Made by a program: the position numbers and the translations under genes. A stretch of DNA of 64,000 nt, from NCBI RefSeq assembly GCF_900115655.1, contig NZ_FOXF01000002.1:1-64000 (forward strand), read 5' to 3'. The stretch comes from Ruminobacter amylophilus (GTDB lineage Bacteria > Pseudomonadota > Gammaproteobacteria > Enterobacterales > Succinivibrionaceae). Below the pieces are notes generated by a model, which was not told the DNA's origin, did not search any database, and worked only from the letters and a program-made list of their open reading frames with translations. Shown piece after piece: positions 17,082 through 26,146 of this stretch. Numbering within the stretch: position 1 is the stretch's first letter; every line of letters begins with the position of its first letter.

Positions 17082-19226
17082 ATGAAACTGATCAGAATCT
17101 GTGCTTTATTTGTTATGTTATTACCTGCAGTTTTTCTGCTTCTGGCTGATGCCGTGGCAGAGGAACCGTCTAAGGTTGTGCGCGTAGGTTGGTTTGATTC
17201 TTCTTACAATAACATTGATGGTTCAGGAAGACGAACCGGTTATTCTTATGAATATCAACAAAAGATAGCCGCATACACCGGATGGAACTACGAATATGTT
17301 GAAGGTAACTGGGGACAGCTTGTACAAAAGCTCATTAATGGTGAAATTGACATGCTTGGAGGTGTGTCCTATACGGAAGCACGTGCAAACGTTGTTCAGT
17401 TTTCTTCATATCCAATGGGAACAGAGGAATATTATCTGTTTATGAATGGAGACAAGGTAGCGGAATATAACGAAGATTTTTCTTACTTCAACGGCAAGAA
17501 GATAGGTGTAAATAAACAGAGTGTTCAGCTGGAATTTTTCAAGGAGTGGGAGAAACAGCATAATATTCAGACTGAACTGATTGAACTCCCTGATGGTGAG
17601 TCAAAATCAATGAAACTCCTGAAAGATGGCGAGATTGATGGTTTTGTATCTGTGGATAATTATCTTTCTGTTGAAAACATTGTACCAGTGGTAAAGATTG
17701 GTTATTCAGATTTCTTTTTTGCCGTAAGCAAAAAAAGATCAGACATTCTGGATGAACTGAATGTTGCCATGGGGAAGATTCAGGACGAAAACCGTTATTA
17801 TGGCGATGAGCTGTTCATTAAATATATTCGTAATTCAAGAGCAATCACTTATCTCACTCACGATGAACAGCAGTGGTTATCAGAACACAAAACAATCAGA
17901 GTTGGATATGTGGATGATTATCTTGCTTATTGCGCTAAGGATAAAGAAACAGAACAGGTAACAGGGGCTCTCAAGGATTATTTACGTAAGGCCAGAACCA
18001 GTTTTTCCAATGGCATATTAAATTTTGAAACAAAAGCCTATGATTCAATTTCCGATGCCATGTCTGCAATGCAGAGAGGGGAGGTTGATACTGTATTCCC
18101 TTCAAATCTGAGTGTTTATGATGCTGAAGAGGCCGGTGTTCTTATTACACCTTCCATTGTTAATGCGAATCTTTATCTTGTGGTTCGAGCATCAAATGTT
18201 GAATATCTGAAAGATATGCAGTACATAAAAGTTGCAGTAGTCGGTGGTGATGATAATTATGAATCCATAGTGAAAACCAAATATTACAACTGGCAGATAT
18301 ATAACTGTGACAATGTTCATGCGTGTATAAGAGACGTGGCCAATGGGAAGGCTGAAGGTTTTTTGATTTCCAACTACAGGTATAACAGCATCAGCAGATT
18401 GTGTAGCCAGTATCATCTTGTTGCATTGGATACGGCAAAGGATCTGGATTTTAGATTTGCCGTAAAAAAAGGAGACATGGAACTCTATTCTATTGTTGCC
18501 AAAACCACAAACATTGTACCTACATCCTACGTCCATGCCTCATTGACCAAATACTTTTCTGAAGAAGGAAAAATGACAGTATGGGAACTGATTTGCGACA
18601 ATAAGGCAATTGTGATTTTCCTGATTACGTTAATTATTTCGATGTTATGGCTTATTGTGGTACAGAATCGCCTTATACGTGCCAAGAATGAAGCCAAGAA
18701 ACACAGTATGAAGGTTCGGGAATTAAGTCATCGTGTTTTTGTGGATGCCCTTACAAGTGTTCGAAACAAAGGTGGATATGATGATTACATACTGCATTTG
18801 AAAGAAAGAATTAAAAAGAAGGATGTTGTGGAATTCGGTATCTGCATGTTTGACTGTGATAATCTTAAAGTTATTAATGATAAATACGGACATGAAAAAG
18901 GGGATGTGTATTTAAAAACTGCCGCAAAGGCAATCTGTGAAGTATTTCAGCATAGCCCTGTATTCAGAATAGGCGGAGATGAGTTTACTCTGATTTTATT
19001 GAATGAAGATTTTAAGAATCGTACAGAATTGATCAATTTGTTTAAGGTAAACTGCAATACTGTTAACGAACAGGCAAAAAATGATTGGGAGCAGATTCAT
19101 ATTTCGATAGGATGTGCTGTCAGTGAATTAAGTAACATGGCGTCTGTTGATGATGTTTTGAGAAAAGCGGATCAACTGATGTATGAAAATAAGAGAAAAA
19201 GGAAGGGGAGCAAAGAAGTCCGTTAA
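17082..19226 (+). CDS. Membrane sensor diguanylate cyclase with two periplasmic binding domains
   Basis: A 714-residue protein. A signal sequence (about 1-26, ending AVA) leads into two tandem solute-binding-protein type 3 domains in the periplasm (about 31-250 and 270-510). One membrane segment (about 526-547) follows, then a cytoplasmic GGDEF domain with an intact GGDEF motif at 631-635, which should make cyclic di-GMP from GTP. The usual inhibitory RxxD five residues before the motif is replaced by FQHS, so product inhibition is not expected. The binding domains suggest sensing of an amino acid or similar small solute. No other sensory gene is adjacent. Confidence 0.9.
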   Translation: MKLIRICALFVMLLPAVFLLLADAVAEEPSKVVRVGWFDSSYNNIDGSGRRTGYSYEYQQKIAAYTGWNYEYVEGNWGQLVQKLINGEIDMLGGVSYTEARANVVQFSSYPMGTEEYYLFMNGDKVAEYNEDFSYFNGKKIGVNKQSVQLEFFKEWEKQHNIQTELIELPDGESKSMKLLKDGEIDGFVSVDNYLSVENIVPVVKIGYSDFFFAVSKKRSDILDELNVAMGKIQDENRYYGDELFIKYIRNSRAITYLTHDEQQWLSEHKTIRVGYVDDYLAYCAKDKETEQVTGALKDYLRKARTSFSNGILNFETKAYDSISDAMSAMQRGEVDTVFPSNLSVYDAEEAGVLITPSIVNANLYLVVRASNVEYLKDMQYIKVAVVGGDDNYESIVKTKYYNWQIYNCDNVHACIRDVANGKAEGFLISNYRYNSISRLCSQYHLVALDTAKDLDFRFAVKKGDMELYSIVAKTTNIVPTSYVHASLTKYFSEEGKMTVWELICDNKAIVIFLITLIISMLWLIVVQNRLIRAKNEAKKHSMKVRELSHRVFVDALTSVRNKGGYDDYILHLKERIKKKDVVEFGICMFDCDNLKVINDKYGHEKGDVYLKTAAKAICEVFQHSPVFRIGGDEFTLILLNEDFKNRTELINLFKVNCNTVNEQAKNDWEQIHISIGCAVSELSNMASVDDVLRKADQLMYENKRKRKGSKEVR

Positions 19227-19342
19227 TCTGTCGTTTTCACAATGTTGGAAGAAAGTTGACTTACAACAGGCTTCTAATGATATACAATAGGTCATGCTTA
19301 GGTGATAATCAGGGTTTCACTTTGAAAAGACGGAGCCAGTAG

Positions 19343-19618
19343 ATGTTTAATTTTTTAAAAATCTTTTCCAAGACTGAATGCTACCATTCAAAGTTTATTG
19401 TTGAGGGTATGCGGTGTGAAAAATGTGCAGCCAGAGTAATTTCTGCTGTCTCACAGCTTACCGGTGTGCTGAAAGTTGAAGTTTTTATTGAAAAGGATCT
19501 TGTTAACGTTTATTCAGATTATGAAATGGAACTGTCTGTTATCGAAGCTGTTATCTCTGACTGTGGATATAAAATTAAAAGCAGTCAAAACCTCGGCAGT
19601 GTAATGGTTCGAATCTAA
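19343..19618 (+). CDS. Small heavy-metal-associated (HMA) domain protein
   Basis: A 91-residue protein with one HMA ferredoxin-like domain. The metal-binding loop is GMRCEKCAARV, with the CxxC at C25 and C28, as in copper chaperones such as CopZ. About 17 residues precede the domain (MFNFLKIFSK), unlike the minimal chaperone. GGAG lies 7 bases before the ATG. No P-type ATPase or metal regulator is nearby; the next gene, a holD-like gene, starts 2 bases after the stop. The metal cannot be assigned from sequence. Confidence 0.8.
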   Translation: MFNFLKIFSKTECYHSKFIVEGMRCEKCAARVISAVSQLTGVLKVEVFIEKDLVNVYSDYEMELSVIEAVISDCGYKIKSSQNLGSVMVRI

Positions 19619-19620
19619 CA

Positions 19621-20343
19621 ATGACTAATATCAATAGTGAAATACTGCAGTCAATGAATATAAAGCTGTATTCATTGCGAAAGCCTTCCTTAATAAAAAA
19701 TGCATCCTCGGAAAACCTGTATTCAGATGTCCTGCGAAGTTTTCCGTTTTTTATTTTTGTCGGTGAAGACAGATATAATAAGGAATGGGTTTTTAATCTT
19801 GTAGGATATCTGAAATACATATCCTATCCATGCGGATGGTATGGAAAGGTGAGTGTAAATGCTGAAAGCACTTTAACCATATGTCCTGCTTCAATAAAGG
19901 TACTTCCTGATAATTCTGCCCCGGATATTCCTGTCTACCCAGGAGAGAGTGGAAAAAGAAATTTATGGAGCGTTGTGAAAAAATATGTTCAGGAAGTTGA
20001 AAAACTTGGAATCGTCAGAACCAGGGTTGAAAAACCATGCTTCATTATAGAGAGTCCTGAAAAGTGCAAGTGGATATTTAATCTGGCTGGTTTTTTTGAT
20101 TATAACGATATTCCTTTTTCCTGGAATAAAGATGACAGTGACGGGAAAACCATATATATCGGTTTTGATACTGATGATTTTGCCGATAGAAAGATTGTTA
20201 TTACAGGTAATGGCGAACTTGAGCAGAAAAAACAGGTTTTCAATGAGCTGCTTGGCAGAGGATTCTTGGAAACGGAAAACGGCAGAATAAAGTTGGGAAA
20301 ATATTTTACTGAAAATGGAAATAAAGAGAATTCACCGGAATGA
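19621..20343 (+). CDS. holD: HolD-like DNA polymerase III psi subunit with internal repeat
   Basis: A 240-residue protein. Its N-terminus (LQSMNIKLYSLRKP, about 9-22) matches the psi signature that binds the chi subunit (GITQWSLRRP in E. coli HolD), and NLWSVVKKY near 115 resembles the end of HolD. The gene overlaps rimI, the same order as holD-rimI in E. coli. It is about 100 residues longer than E. coli psi. The extra half repeats the first: FFIFVGEDRYNKEWVFNLVG (about 43-62) resembles CFIIESPEKCKWIFNLAG (about 140-157). The psi call rests on a short motif plus synteny and is not certain. Confidence 0.6.
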   Translation: MTNINSEILQSMNIKLYSLRKPSLIKNASSENLYSDVLRSFPFFIFVGEDRYNKEWVFNLVGYLKYISYPCGWYGKVSVNAESTLTICPASIKVLPDNSAPDIPVYPGESGKRNLWSVVKKYVQEVEKLGIVRTRVEKPCFIIESPEKCKWIFNLAGFFDYNDIPFSWNKDDSDGKTIYIGFDTDDFADRKIVITGNGELEQKKQVFNELLGRGFLETENGRIKLGKYFTENGNKENSPE

Positions 20344-20773
20344 GCTGGATGCATATCTAAAGCGAATTTTGAGCATTGAACAGCTAGTTCAGGTGCACCC
20401 GTGGACTGAAAAGAATATTCTTGAGTCGATTGCAGATAATTACAGATTTTATGTCCTGCTCGATAATGATAATGTTGCGGGCTATGCTGTGTATGACTTT
20501 GTACTTGATGAATCCACTCTGCAGAATATTTCAATTTCAGCAGAGTATCAGGGAAAAGGATATGGAAAAAAGCTTCTTCTTGAAAGCATAAAACAGTTAA
20601 AAGAAGAGCTGAAAATTGTCAAAGTTATGCTTGAAGTCAGAATTTCCAACAATAAAGCCATTAATCTTTATAAAAGTGTGGGCTTTGAAGAGGACATGAT
20701 AAGAAAAAATTATTATCCTATGCCCGACGGCTCAAGAGAGCATGGTGTGCTGATGAGTCTTTCGTTTTCTTAA
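20315..20773 (+). CDS. rimI: Ribosomal protein S18 alanine N-acetyltransferase
   Basis: A 152-residue GNAT acetyltransferase. The acetyl-CoA pyrophosphate loop QGKGYGKKLL (79-88) is present, and the region ending VGFEEDMIRKNYYPMPDG fits RimI. In E. coli RimI acetylates the N-terminal alanine of S18. It overlaps the holD-like gene by 29 bases, suggesting translational coupling, and no independent Shine-Dalgarno is obvious. Gene order supports the assignment. Confidence 0.88.
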   Translation: MEIKRIHRNELDAYLKRILSIEQLVQVHPWTEKNILESIADNYRFYVLLDNDNVAGYAVYDFVLDESTLQNISISAEYQGKGYGKKLLLESIKQLKEELKIVKVMLEVRISNNKAINLYKSVGFEEDMIRKNYYPMPDGSREHGVLMSLSFS

Positions 20774-20829
20774 AACTTAATACCATGGTTTTTTAAGTAA
20801 AAATATTTTTAAATATAAGTTTTCTAATT

Positions 20830-21762
20830 ATGAAGATTCATAAATTGTTTTCTGTAATAGCCTCTCTGGTGATTGGTGCCGCATGTTTTGGCACGGCAGA
20901 GGGTAAAATCCTGCGTTATGTGGATGAAAATGGTGTTGTTTATTACACTGATGATGAAAATTCGGCACAGAGTAGCGGGTATCAGTACGATTCATATGAC
21001 GACTGGGTTGAACCAGAGCAGGATAAGGTATCGTTAAGTTTTGATCCTGAAACTCATAAACTTTATATTGTTAATGAATTTGCCAGTGAAGTAACGGTAA
21101 AGATCAAAGCGTCAGATAAATCACTGATTAAGGATACCAATATTCCTTTTGATGAACCTATTGAAGTCGAGGGAAATCAGAATTATCTTGTCGGCTACGT
21201 TATTTATGGCGGCGAGGGGGAACTTACATTATCCAGAACCTTTGATATAGGTAAGATATTCCGTGGTTCGGATTCCTTTTACTATACAACCAATCCTAAT
21301 GAACTTATTGTTCCGTTTAAAGGGGCTTTCAAGGTTACTCAGGGATGGGAAGGCGGTTTTACTCATCAGGGGCCTAAAAACCGTTACGCAATTGATGTGG
21401 CAATGCCGGTGGGAACTCCAGTGCTTGCTGCTAAAGCAGGCAAGGTCGTTGATATGAGAATGGGATCAACATCCGGCGGAAATAATCCAAGTTTTAGACC
21501 AATGGCCAACTACATAAGAATTCAGCATGATGACGGTACAATTACAGTGTATGTTCATTTAAATGGAAATTCTCAGTATGTCAGAGTAGGGGATGTTGTT
21601 AAGCAGGGGCAGATAATCGCACAGTCCGGTAATACAGGATATACAACAGGTCCTCATCTGCATTTCGCTTTACAGACCAATACTCCTTCAGGAGTTAAAT
21701 CCATCAAGTTCAAGCTGAACGGTGTTGAACCTCTCAGTGGAGTTCTTCTGCAGAACAGATAA
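20830..21762 (+). CDS. Secreted M23 family peptidase
   Basis: A 310-residue exported protein. A signal peptide (about 1-24) is followed by a DUF4124-like segment (ILRYVDENGVVYYTDDE, about 27-43), then a beta-rich middle region. A C-terminal LytM/M23 zinc peptidase domain (about 165-300) carries zinc ligands H179 and D189, H243 in YVHLNG, and HLH at 276-278. The active site looks complete, so it could cleave peptidoglycan cross-bridges rather than act only as an activator. No Shine-Dalgarno is clear before the ATG. Confidence 0.88.
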   Translation: MKIHKLFSVIASLVIGAACFGTAEGKILRYVDENGVVYYTDDENSAQSSGYQYDSYDDWVEPEQDKVSLSFDPETHKLYIVNEFASEVTVKIKASDKSLIKDTNIPFDEPIEVEGNQNYLVGYVIYGGEGELTLSRTFDIGKIFRGSDSFYYTTNPNELIVPFKGAFKVTQGWEGGFTHQGPKNRYAIDVAMPVGTPVLAAKAGKVVDMRMGSTSGGNNPSFRPMANYIRIQHDDGTITVYVHLNGNSQYVRVGDVVKQGQIIAQSGNTGYTTGPHLHFALQTNTPSGVKSIKFKLNGVEPLSGVLLQNR

Positions 21763-21788
21763 AACAGAAATCAGCTTTCATTTAGAAA

Positions 21789-21815
21789 AAGGAGCCGAAG
21801 GATATTCGGCTCCTT
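21789..21815 (+). terminator. Hairpin after the M23 peptidase gene
   Basis: AAGGAGCCGAA and TTCGGCTCCTT form a perfect 11-bp stem with loop GGATA. The T-run is missing. The following stretch to pntA (21816-22116) is AT-rich with no gene seen. Confidence 0.6.
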
Positions 21816-22116
21816 CAGTCGGCATAAATTCCTAACTATATATACGTAAAGTATTCCATTTAAGTGCATAAAAATTTATAAAAGTACGACTCTTCGTAGA
21901 AGAAATCGTTTTTTCTGAATAAATATGTAAATTCACGTTATGATAAATAAAAAAAATCATAAAAGAACAGGAGTGCGAATAAGTAACTAATATTGCGTGA
22001 TAAAGTGAGTAAATACAAAGGTTTATAAAAAGATAAAATCAATGTCTTAATAAAATTTATTTGAAAAAATCTGTACTGAATAACATTTTTAATGCATATT
22101 TATGTAAATATTAGTG

Positions 22117-22150
22117 TATAATTCACTGTTATTTGTGACAAACATAACTA
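22117..22150 (+). promoter_or_regulatory. pntAB promoter region
   Basis: A -10 box TATAAT (22117-22122) has only a poor -35. Just downstream, TTGTGACAAACATAAC (about 22133-22148) resembles a half-conserved CRP-type site (TGTGA-N6-). The CRP suggestion is weak. Confidence 0.45.
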
Positions 22151-22189
22151 TAACTTTTAAATATTTTTTTTATTTAGGAATGTGAATAA

Positions 22190-23737
22190 ATGCAGATAGG
22201 TATACCTAAGGAAAGCTTTGCGGGAGAAACTCGCGTTGCTGCAACACCTACTACAGTTACCGCTCTCCAGAAGTTAGGTTTCACTGTTCTTGTTGAATCA
22301 GGTGCAGGTGAAGCTGCCAACTTTGCAGATGATGCATATGTAGCTGCAGGTGCAACTATTGGTAATAGTGCTGATGTTTGGTCTAGCCCACTCATCTACA
22401 AGGTACTTGCTCCAAATGATAAAGAAATTGAAAAGCTCAAAGAAGGTACTACTTTAGTATCATTCATTTGGCCTCGCCAGAATCCAGAGCTCGTAGAAAA
22501 GCTCAATGCTAAGAAGATTACTGTTTTAGCAATGGATATGGTGCCTCGTATTTCAAGAGCTCAGGCTCTCGATGCTCTTTCATCAACCGCAAACATCAGC
22601 GGTTACAGAGCAGTTGTAGAAGCAGCTCATGAATTCGGCCGCTTCTTCTGCGGTCAGGTTACTGCAGCAGGTAAGGTTCCACCAGCTAAGGTTCTCGTAA
22701 TCGGTGCAGGTGTTGCCGGCCTCGCAGCAATCGGTGCTGCAAGTTCTCTCGGTGCTATCGTTCGCGCTTTCGATACCCGTTTAGAAGTAGCTGACCAGAT
22801 TCACTCAATGGGTGGTGAATTCTTAAAGCTTAACTTCAAGCAGGAAGACGGTGGTTCTTCTGACGGTTATGCTAAGACCATGAGCCCTGAATTCATCAAG
22901 GCTGAAATGGAACTCTTTGCAGAACAGGCTAAGGAAGTTGATATCATTATCACTACCGCTGCTATTCCTGGTAAGAAGGCTCCTTTACTTGTAACTGCTG
23001 ATATGGTTGCAAGCATGAAGGCTGGTTCTGTAATCGTTGACCTGGCTGCCGCTACCGGCGGTAACTGCGAATGCACCGTTCCTGGTGAAGTTGCTCTTAC
23101 CACCAACGGCGTTAAGATTATCGGTTATACTGATTTACCTTGCCGTTTACCAACTCAGTCTTCACAGCTGTATTCTACTAACTTGGTTAACTTAACCAAG
23201 TTATTATCAAAGGAAAAAGATGGTAACATCAATGTAAACTTTGAAGATGTTGTATTACGCAACATGACCATCGTAAGAGATGGCGAAGTTACCTTCCCGC
23301 CTCCACAGATCAGTGTAAGTGTTGCTCCACAGAAGCCGGCAGCCGCCGCTCCTGCAAAGGAAGAAAAGAAGCCTGCAAGTCCGGCAGTTAAGTATGCAGT
23401 TCTTGCTGCTCTCGTAGTAGTTATGTCATTAATCGGCTTTGTTGCTCCTGAATCTTTCTTACCTCACTTCACCGTATTCGTTCTGTCATGTGTAGTAGGT
23501 TACTATGTTGTATGGAATGTAAGTCATTCACTTCATACTCCTTTAATGGCTGTAACTAACGCTGTTTCAGGTATTATTGTTGTTGGTGCTCTTGCTCAGC
23601 TCGTAAGCACTTCAACCTATCAGCCTAACGCGTTAATTTATGTTTTATGTCTGGTTGCTATTCTTATTGCTTTCATCAATATCTTTGGTGGTTTCGCAGT
23701 AACCAAGCGTATGCTTAAGATGTTCAGAAAGGATTAA
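22190..23737 (+). CDS. pntA: NAD(P) transhydrogenase subunit alpha
   Basis: A 515-residue PntA. With PntB it couples proton movement across the inner membrane to hydride transfer between NADH and NADP. The N-terminal NAD-binding dI domain contains [18 protein letters not shown] and [12 protein letters not shown] Pro/Ala/Lys-rich linker (about 380-400) precedes the C-terminal membrane helices (about 403-505). AGGAATG lies about 6 bases before the ATG. pntB follows 15 bases after the stop. Codon use is that of a highly expressed gene, suggesting a main route to NADPH. Confidence 0.97.
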   Translation: MQIGIPKESFAGETRVAATPTTVTALQKLGFTVLVESGAGEAANFADDAYVAAGATIGNSADVWSSPLIYKVLAPNDKEIEKLKEGTTLVSFIWPRQNPELVEKLNAKKITVLAMDMVPRISRAQALDALSSTANISGYRAVVEAAHEFGRFFCGQVTAAGKVPPAKVLVIGAGVAGLAAIGAASSLGAIVRAFDTRLEVADQIHSMGGEFLKLNFKQEDGGSSDGYAKTMSPEFIKAEMELFAEQAKEVDIIITTAAIPGKKAPLLVTADMVASMKAGSVIVDLAAATGGNCECTVPGEVALTTNGVKIIGYTDLPCRLPTQSSQLYSTNLVNLTKLLSKEKDGNINVNFEDVVLRNMTIVRDGEVTFPPPQISVSVAPQKPAAAAPAKEEKKPASPAVKYAVLAALVVVMSLIGFVAPESFLPHFTVFVLSCVVGYYVVWNVSHSLHTPLMAVTNAVSGIIVVGALAQLVSTSTYQPNALIYVLCLVAILIAFINIFGGFAVTKRMLKMFRKD

Positions 23738-23752
23738 GGAGATAATTAAGAA

Positions 23753-25279
23753 ATGACTGGTTTAATTCATGTAGCATACATTATCTCCGCCTTACTCTTT
23801 ATTTTGAGTTTGGCTGGATTATCTAAGCAGGAAACTGCCAGATTAGGCTGTACCTCCGGTATTATCGGTATGGTTATCGCCTTAGCTGCTTCACTCGTAA
23901 ACGTAAATACCTGCTGGGGCTGGGTTATCATCGGTGTAGCAATCGTTATCGGTGCCGGTATCGGTCTGTATCTTGCTAAGAAAGTTGAAATGACTCAGAT
24001 GCCAGAACTCGTTGCAATGCTTCACTGCTTCGTTGGTCTTGCTGCCGTTTTAGTTGGCTTCAACAGCTTCTTCAGCCTTGAACCAAGTGCTGTTTCAAAT
24101 GCTATCAGCATTAATGTTCCAGCCGGTGCATCTCCTGATCAGATTGCTGAGCTTCAGAAGATGTCTGCCGATGCTATCAAGAAGGCCTCTGAAGTTTCAG
24201 CAGTTCCCGGCTTAAGCGGAAAGGAATTATATATTCACCTCGTTGAAATTTTCCTTGGCGTATTCATCGGTGCTGTAACCTTCACCGGTTCTATCGTTGC
24301 TTACGGTAAGCTTAACGGTTCATTCAAGCTCGTTATTTTCAAGTCAAAGGCTCTCGTATTACCTGGTAAGAACCTTCTGAATGTTTTAGCTCTGGTTATT
24401 TCAGCCGTATTAATGGTTGTATTCCTCGCTACAAATTCATATGCAGTTCAGTTAGGCTGTCTTATCCCAATGACCATCATCGCTTTCGCATTCGGTATTC
24501 ATCTGGTAGCTTCTATCGGTGGTGCTGATATGCCTGTAGTAATCTCAATGCTGAACTCATATTCAGGTTGGGCTGCTGCTGCTGCTGGTTTCATGCTTGA
24601 TAACGACTTACTCATTGTTACTGGTTCATTAGTAGGTTCTTCAGGTGCAATCCTCTCTTACATCATGTGTAAGGCAATGAACCGTTCATTCCTCTCTGTA
24701 ATTCTCGGTGGTTTCGGTAACAAGCCAGAAGCTGCTTCTTCAGATGAAGAACAGGGTGAAATTCGTGAACTTAAGTGCTCTGACGTTGCTGATATGCTTA
24801 AGAATGCAAATTCTGTAGTTATCACCCCAGGCTATGGTATGGCTGTTGCTCAGGCTCAGTATCCAGTTGCTGAACTTACCAAAAAGTTACGTGATAAGGG
24901 TGTTAACGTTCGTTTCGGTATTCACCCTGTAGCAGGTCGTTTACCTGGTCACATGAACGTTCTTCTTGCTGAAGCTAAGGTTCCTTATGATATCGTTCTT
25001 GAAATGGATGAAATCAATGATGATTTCTCTGACACCGACGTAGTACTCGTAATCGGTGCTAACGATACCGTAAACCCAGCTGCTCTTGAAAATCCAAACA
25101 GCCCAATTGCAGGTATGCCTGTACTTGAAGTTTGGAATGCAAAGAACGTAATCGTGTTCAAGCGTTCTATGAACGTTGGTTACTCAGGTGTTCAGAACCC
25201 ATTATTCTTCAAGGAAAATTCTTACATGTGCTTCGGTGATGCTAAGAAGACCGTAGAAGAAATCGTAAGCAATATCTAA
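23753..25279 (+). CDS. pntB: NAD(P) transhydrogenase subunit beta
   Basis: A 508-residue PntB. Multiple membrane helices (dII, to about residue 310) lead to the NADP-binding dIII domain, with [37 protein letters not shown] and [10 protein letters not shown]. It is about 45 residues longer than E. coli PntB. The extra segment (about 120-160, [19 protein letters not shown] and onward) lies between two early membrane helices. AAGGAG lies about 11 bases before the ATG. It forms an operon with pntA, closed by a strong terminator. Confidence 0.97.
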   Translation: MTGLIHVAYIISALLFILSLAGLSKQETARLGCTSGIIGMVIALAASLVNVNTCWGWVIIGVAIVIGAGIGLYLAKKVEMTQMPELVAMLHCFVGLAAVLVGFNSFFSLEPSAVSNAISINVPAGASPDQIAELQKMSADAIKKASEVSAVPGLSGKELYIHLVEIFLGVFIGAVTFTGSIVAYGKLNGSFKLVIFKSKALVLPGKNLLNVLALVISAVLMVVFLATNSYAVQLGCLIPMTIIAFAFGIHLVASIGGADMPVVISMLNSYSGWAAAAAGFMLDNDLLIVTGSLVGSSGAILSYIMCKAMNRSFLSVILGGFGNKPEAASSDEEQGEIRELKCSDVADMLKNANSVVITPGYGMAVAQAQYPVAELTKKLRDKGVNVRFGIHPVAGRLPGHMNVLLAEAKVPYDIVLEMDEINDDFSDTDVVLVIGANDTVNPAALENPNSPIAGMPVLEVWNAKNVIVFKRSMNVGYSGVQNPLFFKENSYMCFGDAKKTVEEIVSNI

Positions 25280-25304
25280 TCAGATATCTGTTTAATTGAT
25301 TGAA

Positions 25305-25336
25305 GAAGAGGGAGTTTAACGACTCCCTCTTTTTTT
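25305..25336 (+). terminator. Terminator after pntAB
   Basis: AGAGGGAGT and ACTCCCTCT pair around TTAACG, followed by TTTTTT. Confidence 0.92.
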
Positions 25337-25357
25337 GTACTTTAGGATGAAATATAC

Positions 25358-25390
25358 AAAAAAGGCATGATATTAAATATCATGCCTTTT
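25358..25390. terminator. Bidirectional terminator, end of ptsI-crr
   Basis: AAAAGGCATGATATT and AATATCATGCCTTTT are near-continuous inverted repeats with a minimal loop. On the minus strand a T-rich tract follows, so it should end the crr transcript. Confidence 0.85.
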
Positions 25391-25408
25391 ACAGTTTACG
25401 TATTCTTT

Positions 25409-25960
25409 CTAACGCTGAGGCTGATCCTCTTTGGCGTTTTCATTATTATTTTTAATGCGAATCTTCATGATTGGTGTGCTTCCGTGTGTGCACCTTTCTG
25501 TCATTTTTTCTAATGAAATCAGATTAGGTAATGAGTTCGCAGAAATGAGAATAGGTGAAATAGTGGATTTGAGTCGCTTCTGCAACAGTTCCAGATTGAA
25601 ATCCATAATTGATTCACCTGCTTTTATGATGTCACCTTCCTTTACGACAGGTGAGAAGATTTCATTGCTGCCAAGATCTACGGTATCAATACCTATATGA
25701 ATAAACAGGAGAAGGTCATACGGAATTGTCTTCAGTATCAGTGCATGTTTGGTTTTAAAAATTGATTCAACAACACAGTCACACGGAGCAACGACCTTAT
25801 TGCTTGTAGGTTTGATGGCAATACCGTCTCCAACAATCTTTTCAGAAAAGACCACATCAGGCACATCTTCAATGGGAATTGCAGTCCCTGATATTGGTGC
25901 CAGTAAGGTTAAATCAGCATCGTTTTCGTCTTCTTTGGATAATTTGAAATTAAACCACAT
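25409..25960 (-). CDS. crr: Glucose-type PTS enzyme IIA component
   Basis: A 183-residue IIA-Glc-like protein. It accepts phosphate from HPr and, in relatives, regulates transporters and adenylate cyclase. Both key histidines are visible: the neighbour His in KTKHAL (H72) and the phosphorylated His in LFIHIGID (H88), matching H75 and H90 of E. coli. A hydrophilic tail extends beyond the domain. AAGGAT lies about 10 bases before the ATG. It lies 186 bases downstream of ptsI; TTGACA in the gap could be part of a separate promoter, but its -10 is poor. Confidence 0.92.
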   Translation of the reverse strand: MWFNFKLSKEDENDADLTLLAPISGTAIPIEDVPDVVFSEKIVGDGIAIKPTSNKVVAPCDCVVESIFKTKHALILKTIPYDLLLFIHIGIDTVDLGSNEIFSPVVKEGDIIKAGESIMDFNLELLQKRLKSTISPILISANSLPNLISLEKMTERCTHGSTPIMKIRIKNNNENAKEDQPQR

Positions 25961-26146
25961 TATATATAATCCTTATAGAAGGTCGTAAAGTGAAAACATT
26001 AATACTTTAAACATGTCAAGCGCTGATAATATCATAACATTTTTTAAGGTAAATATTTACTTAAATTAATTCTCTGACTTTGTGAATTAATCACAAAATG
26101 TTTCAGCTTTAATGCGTACTTAAAAGGTATCAGTCAGGAAAAATTG

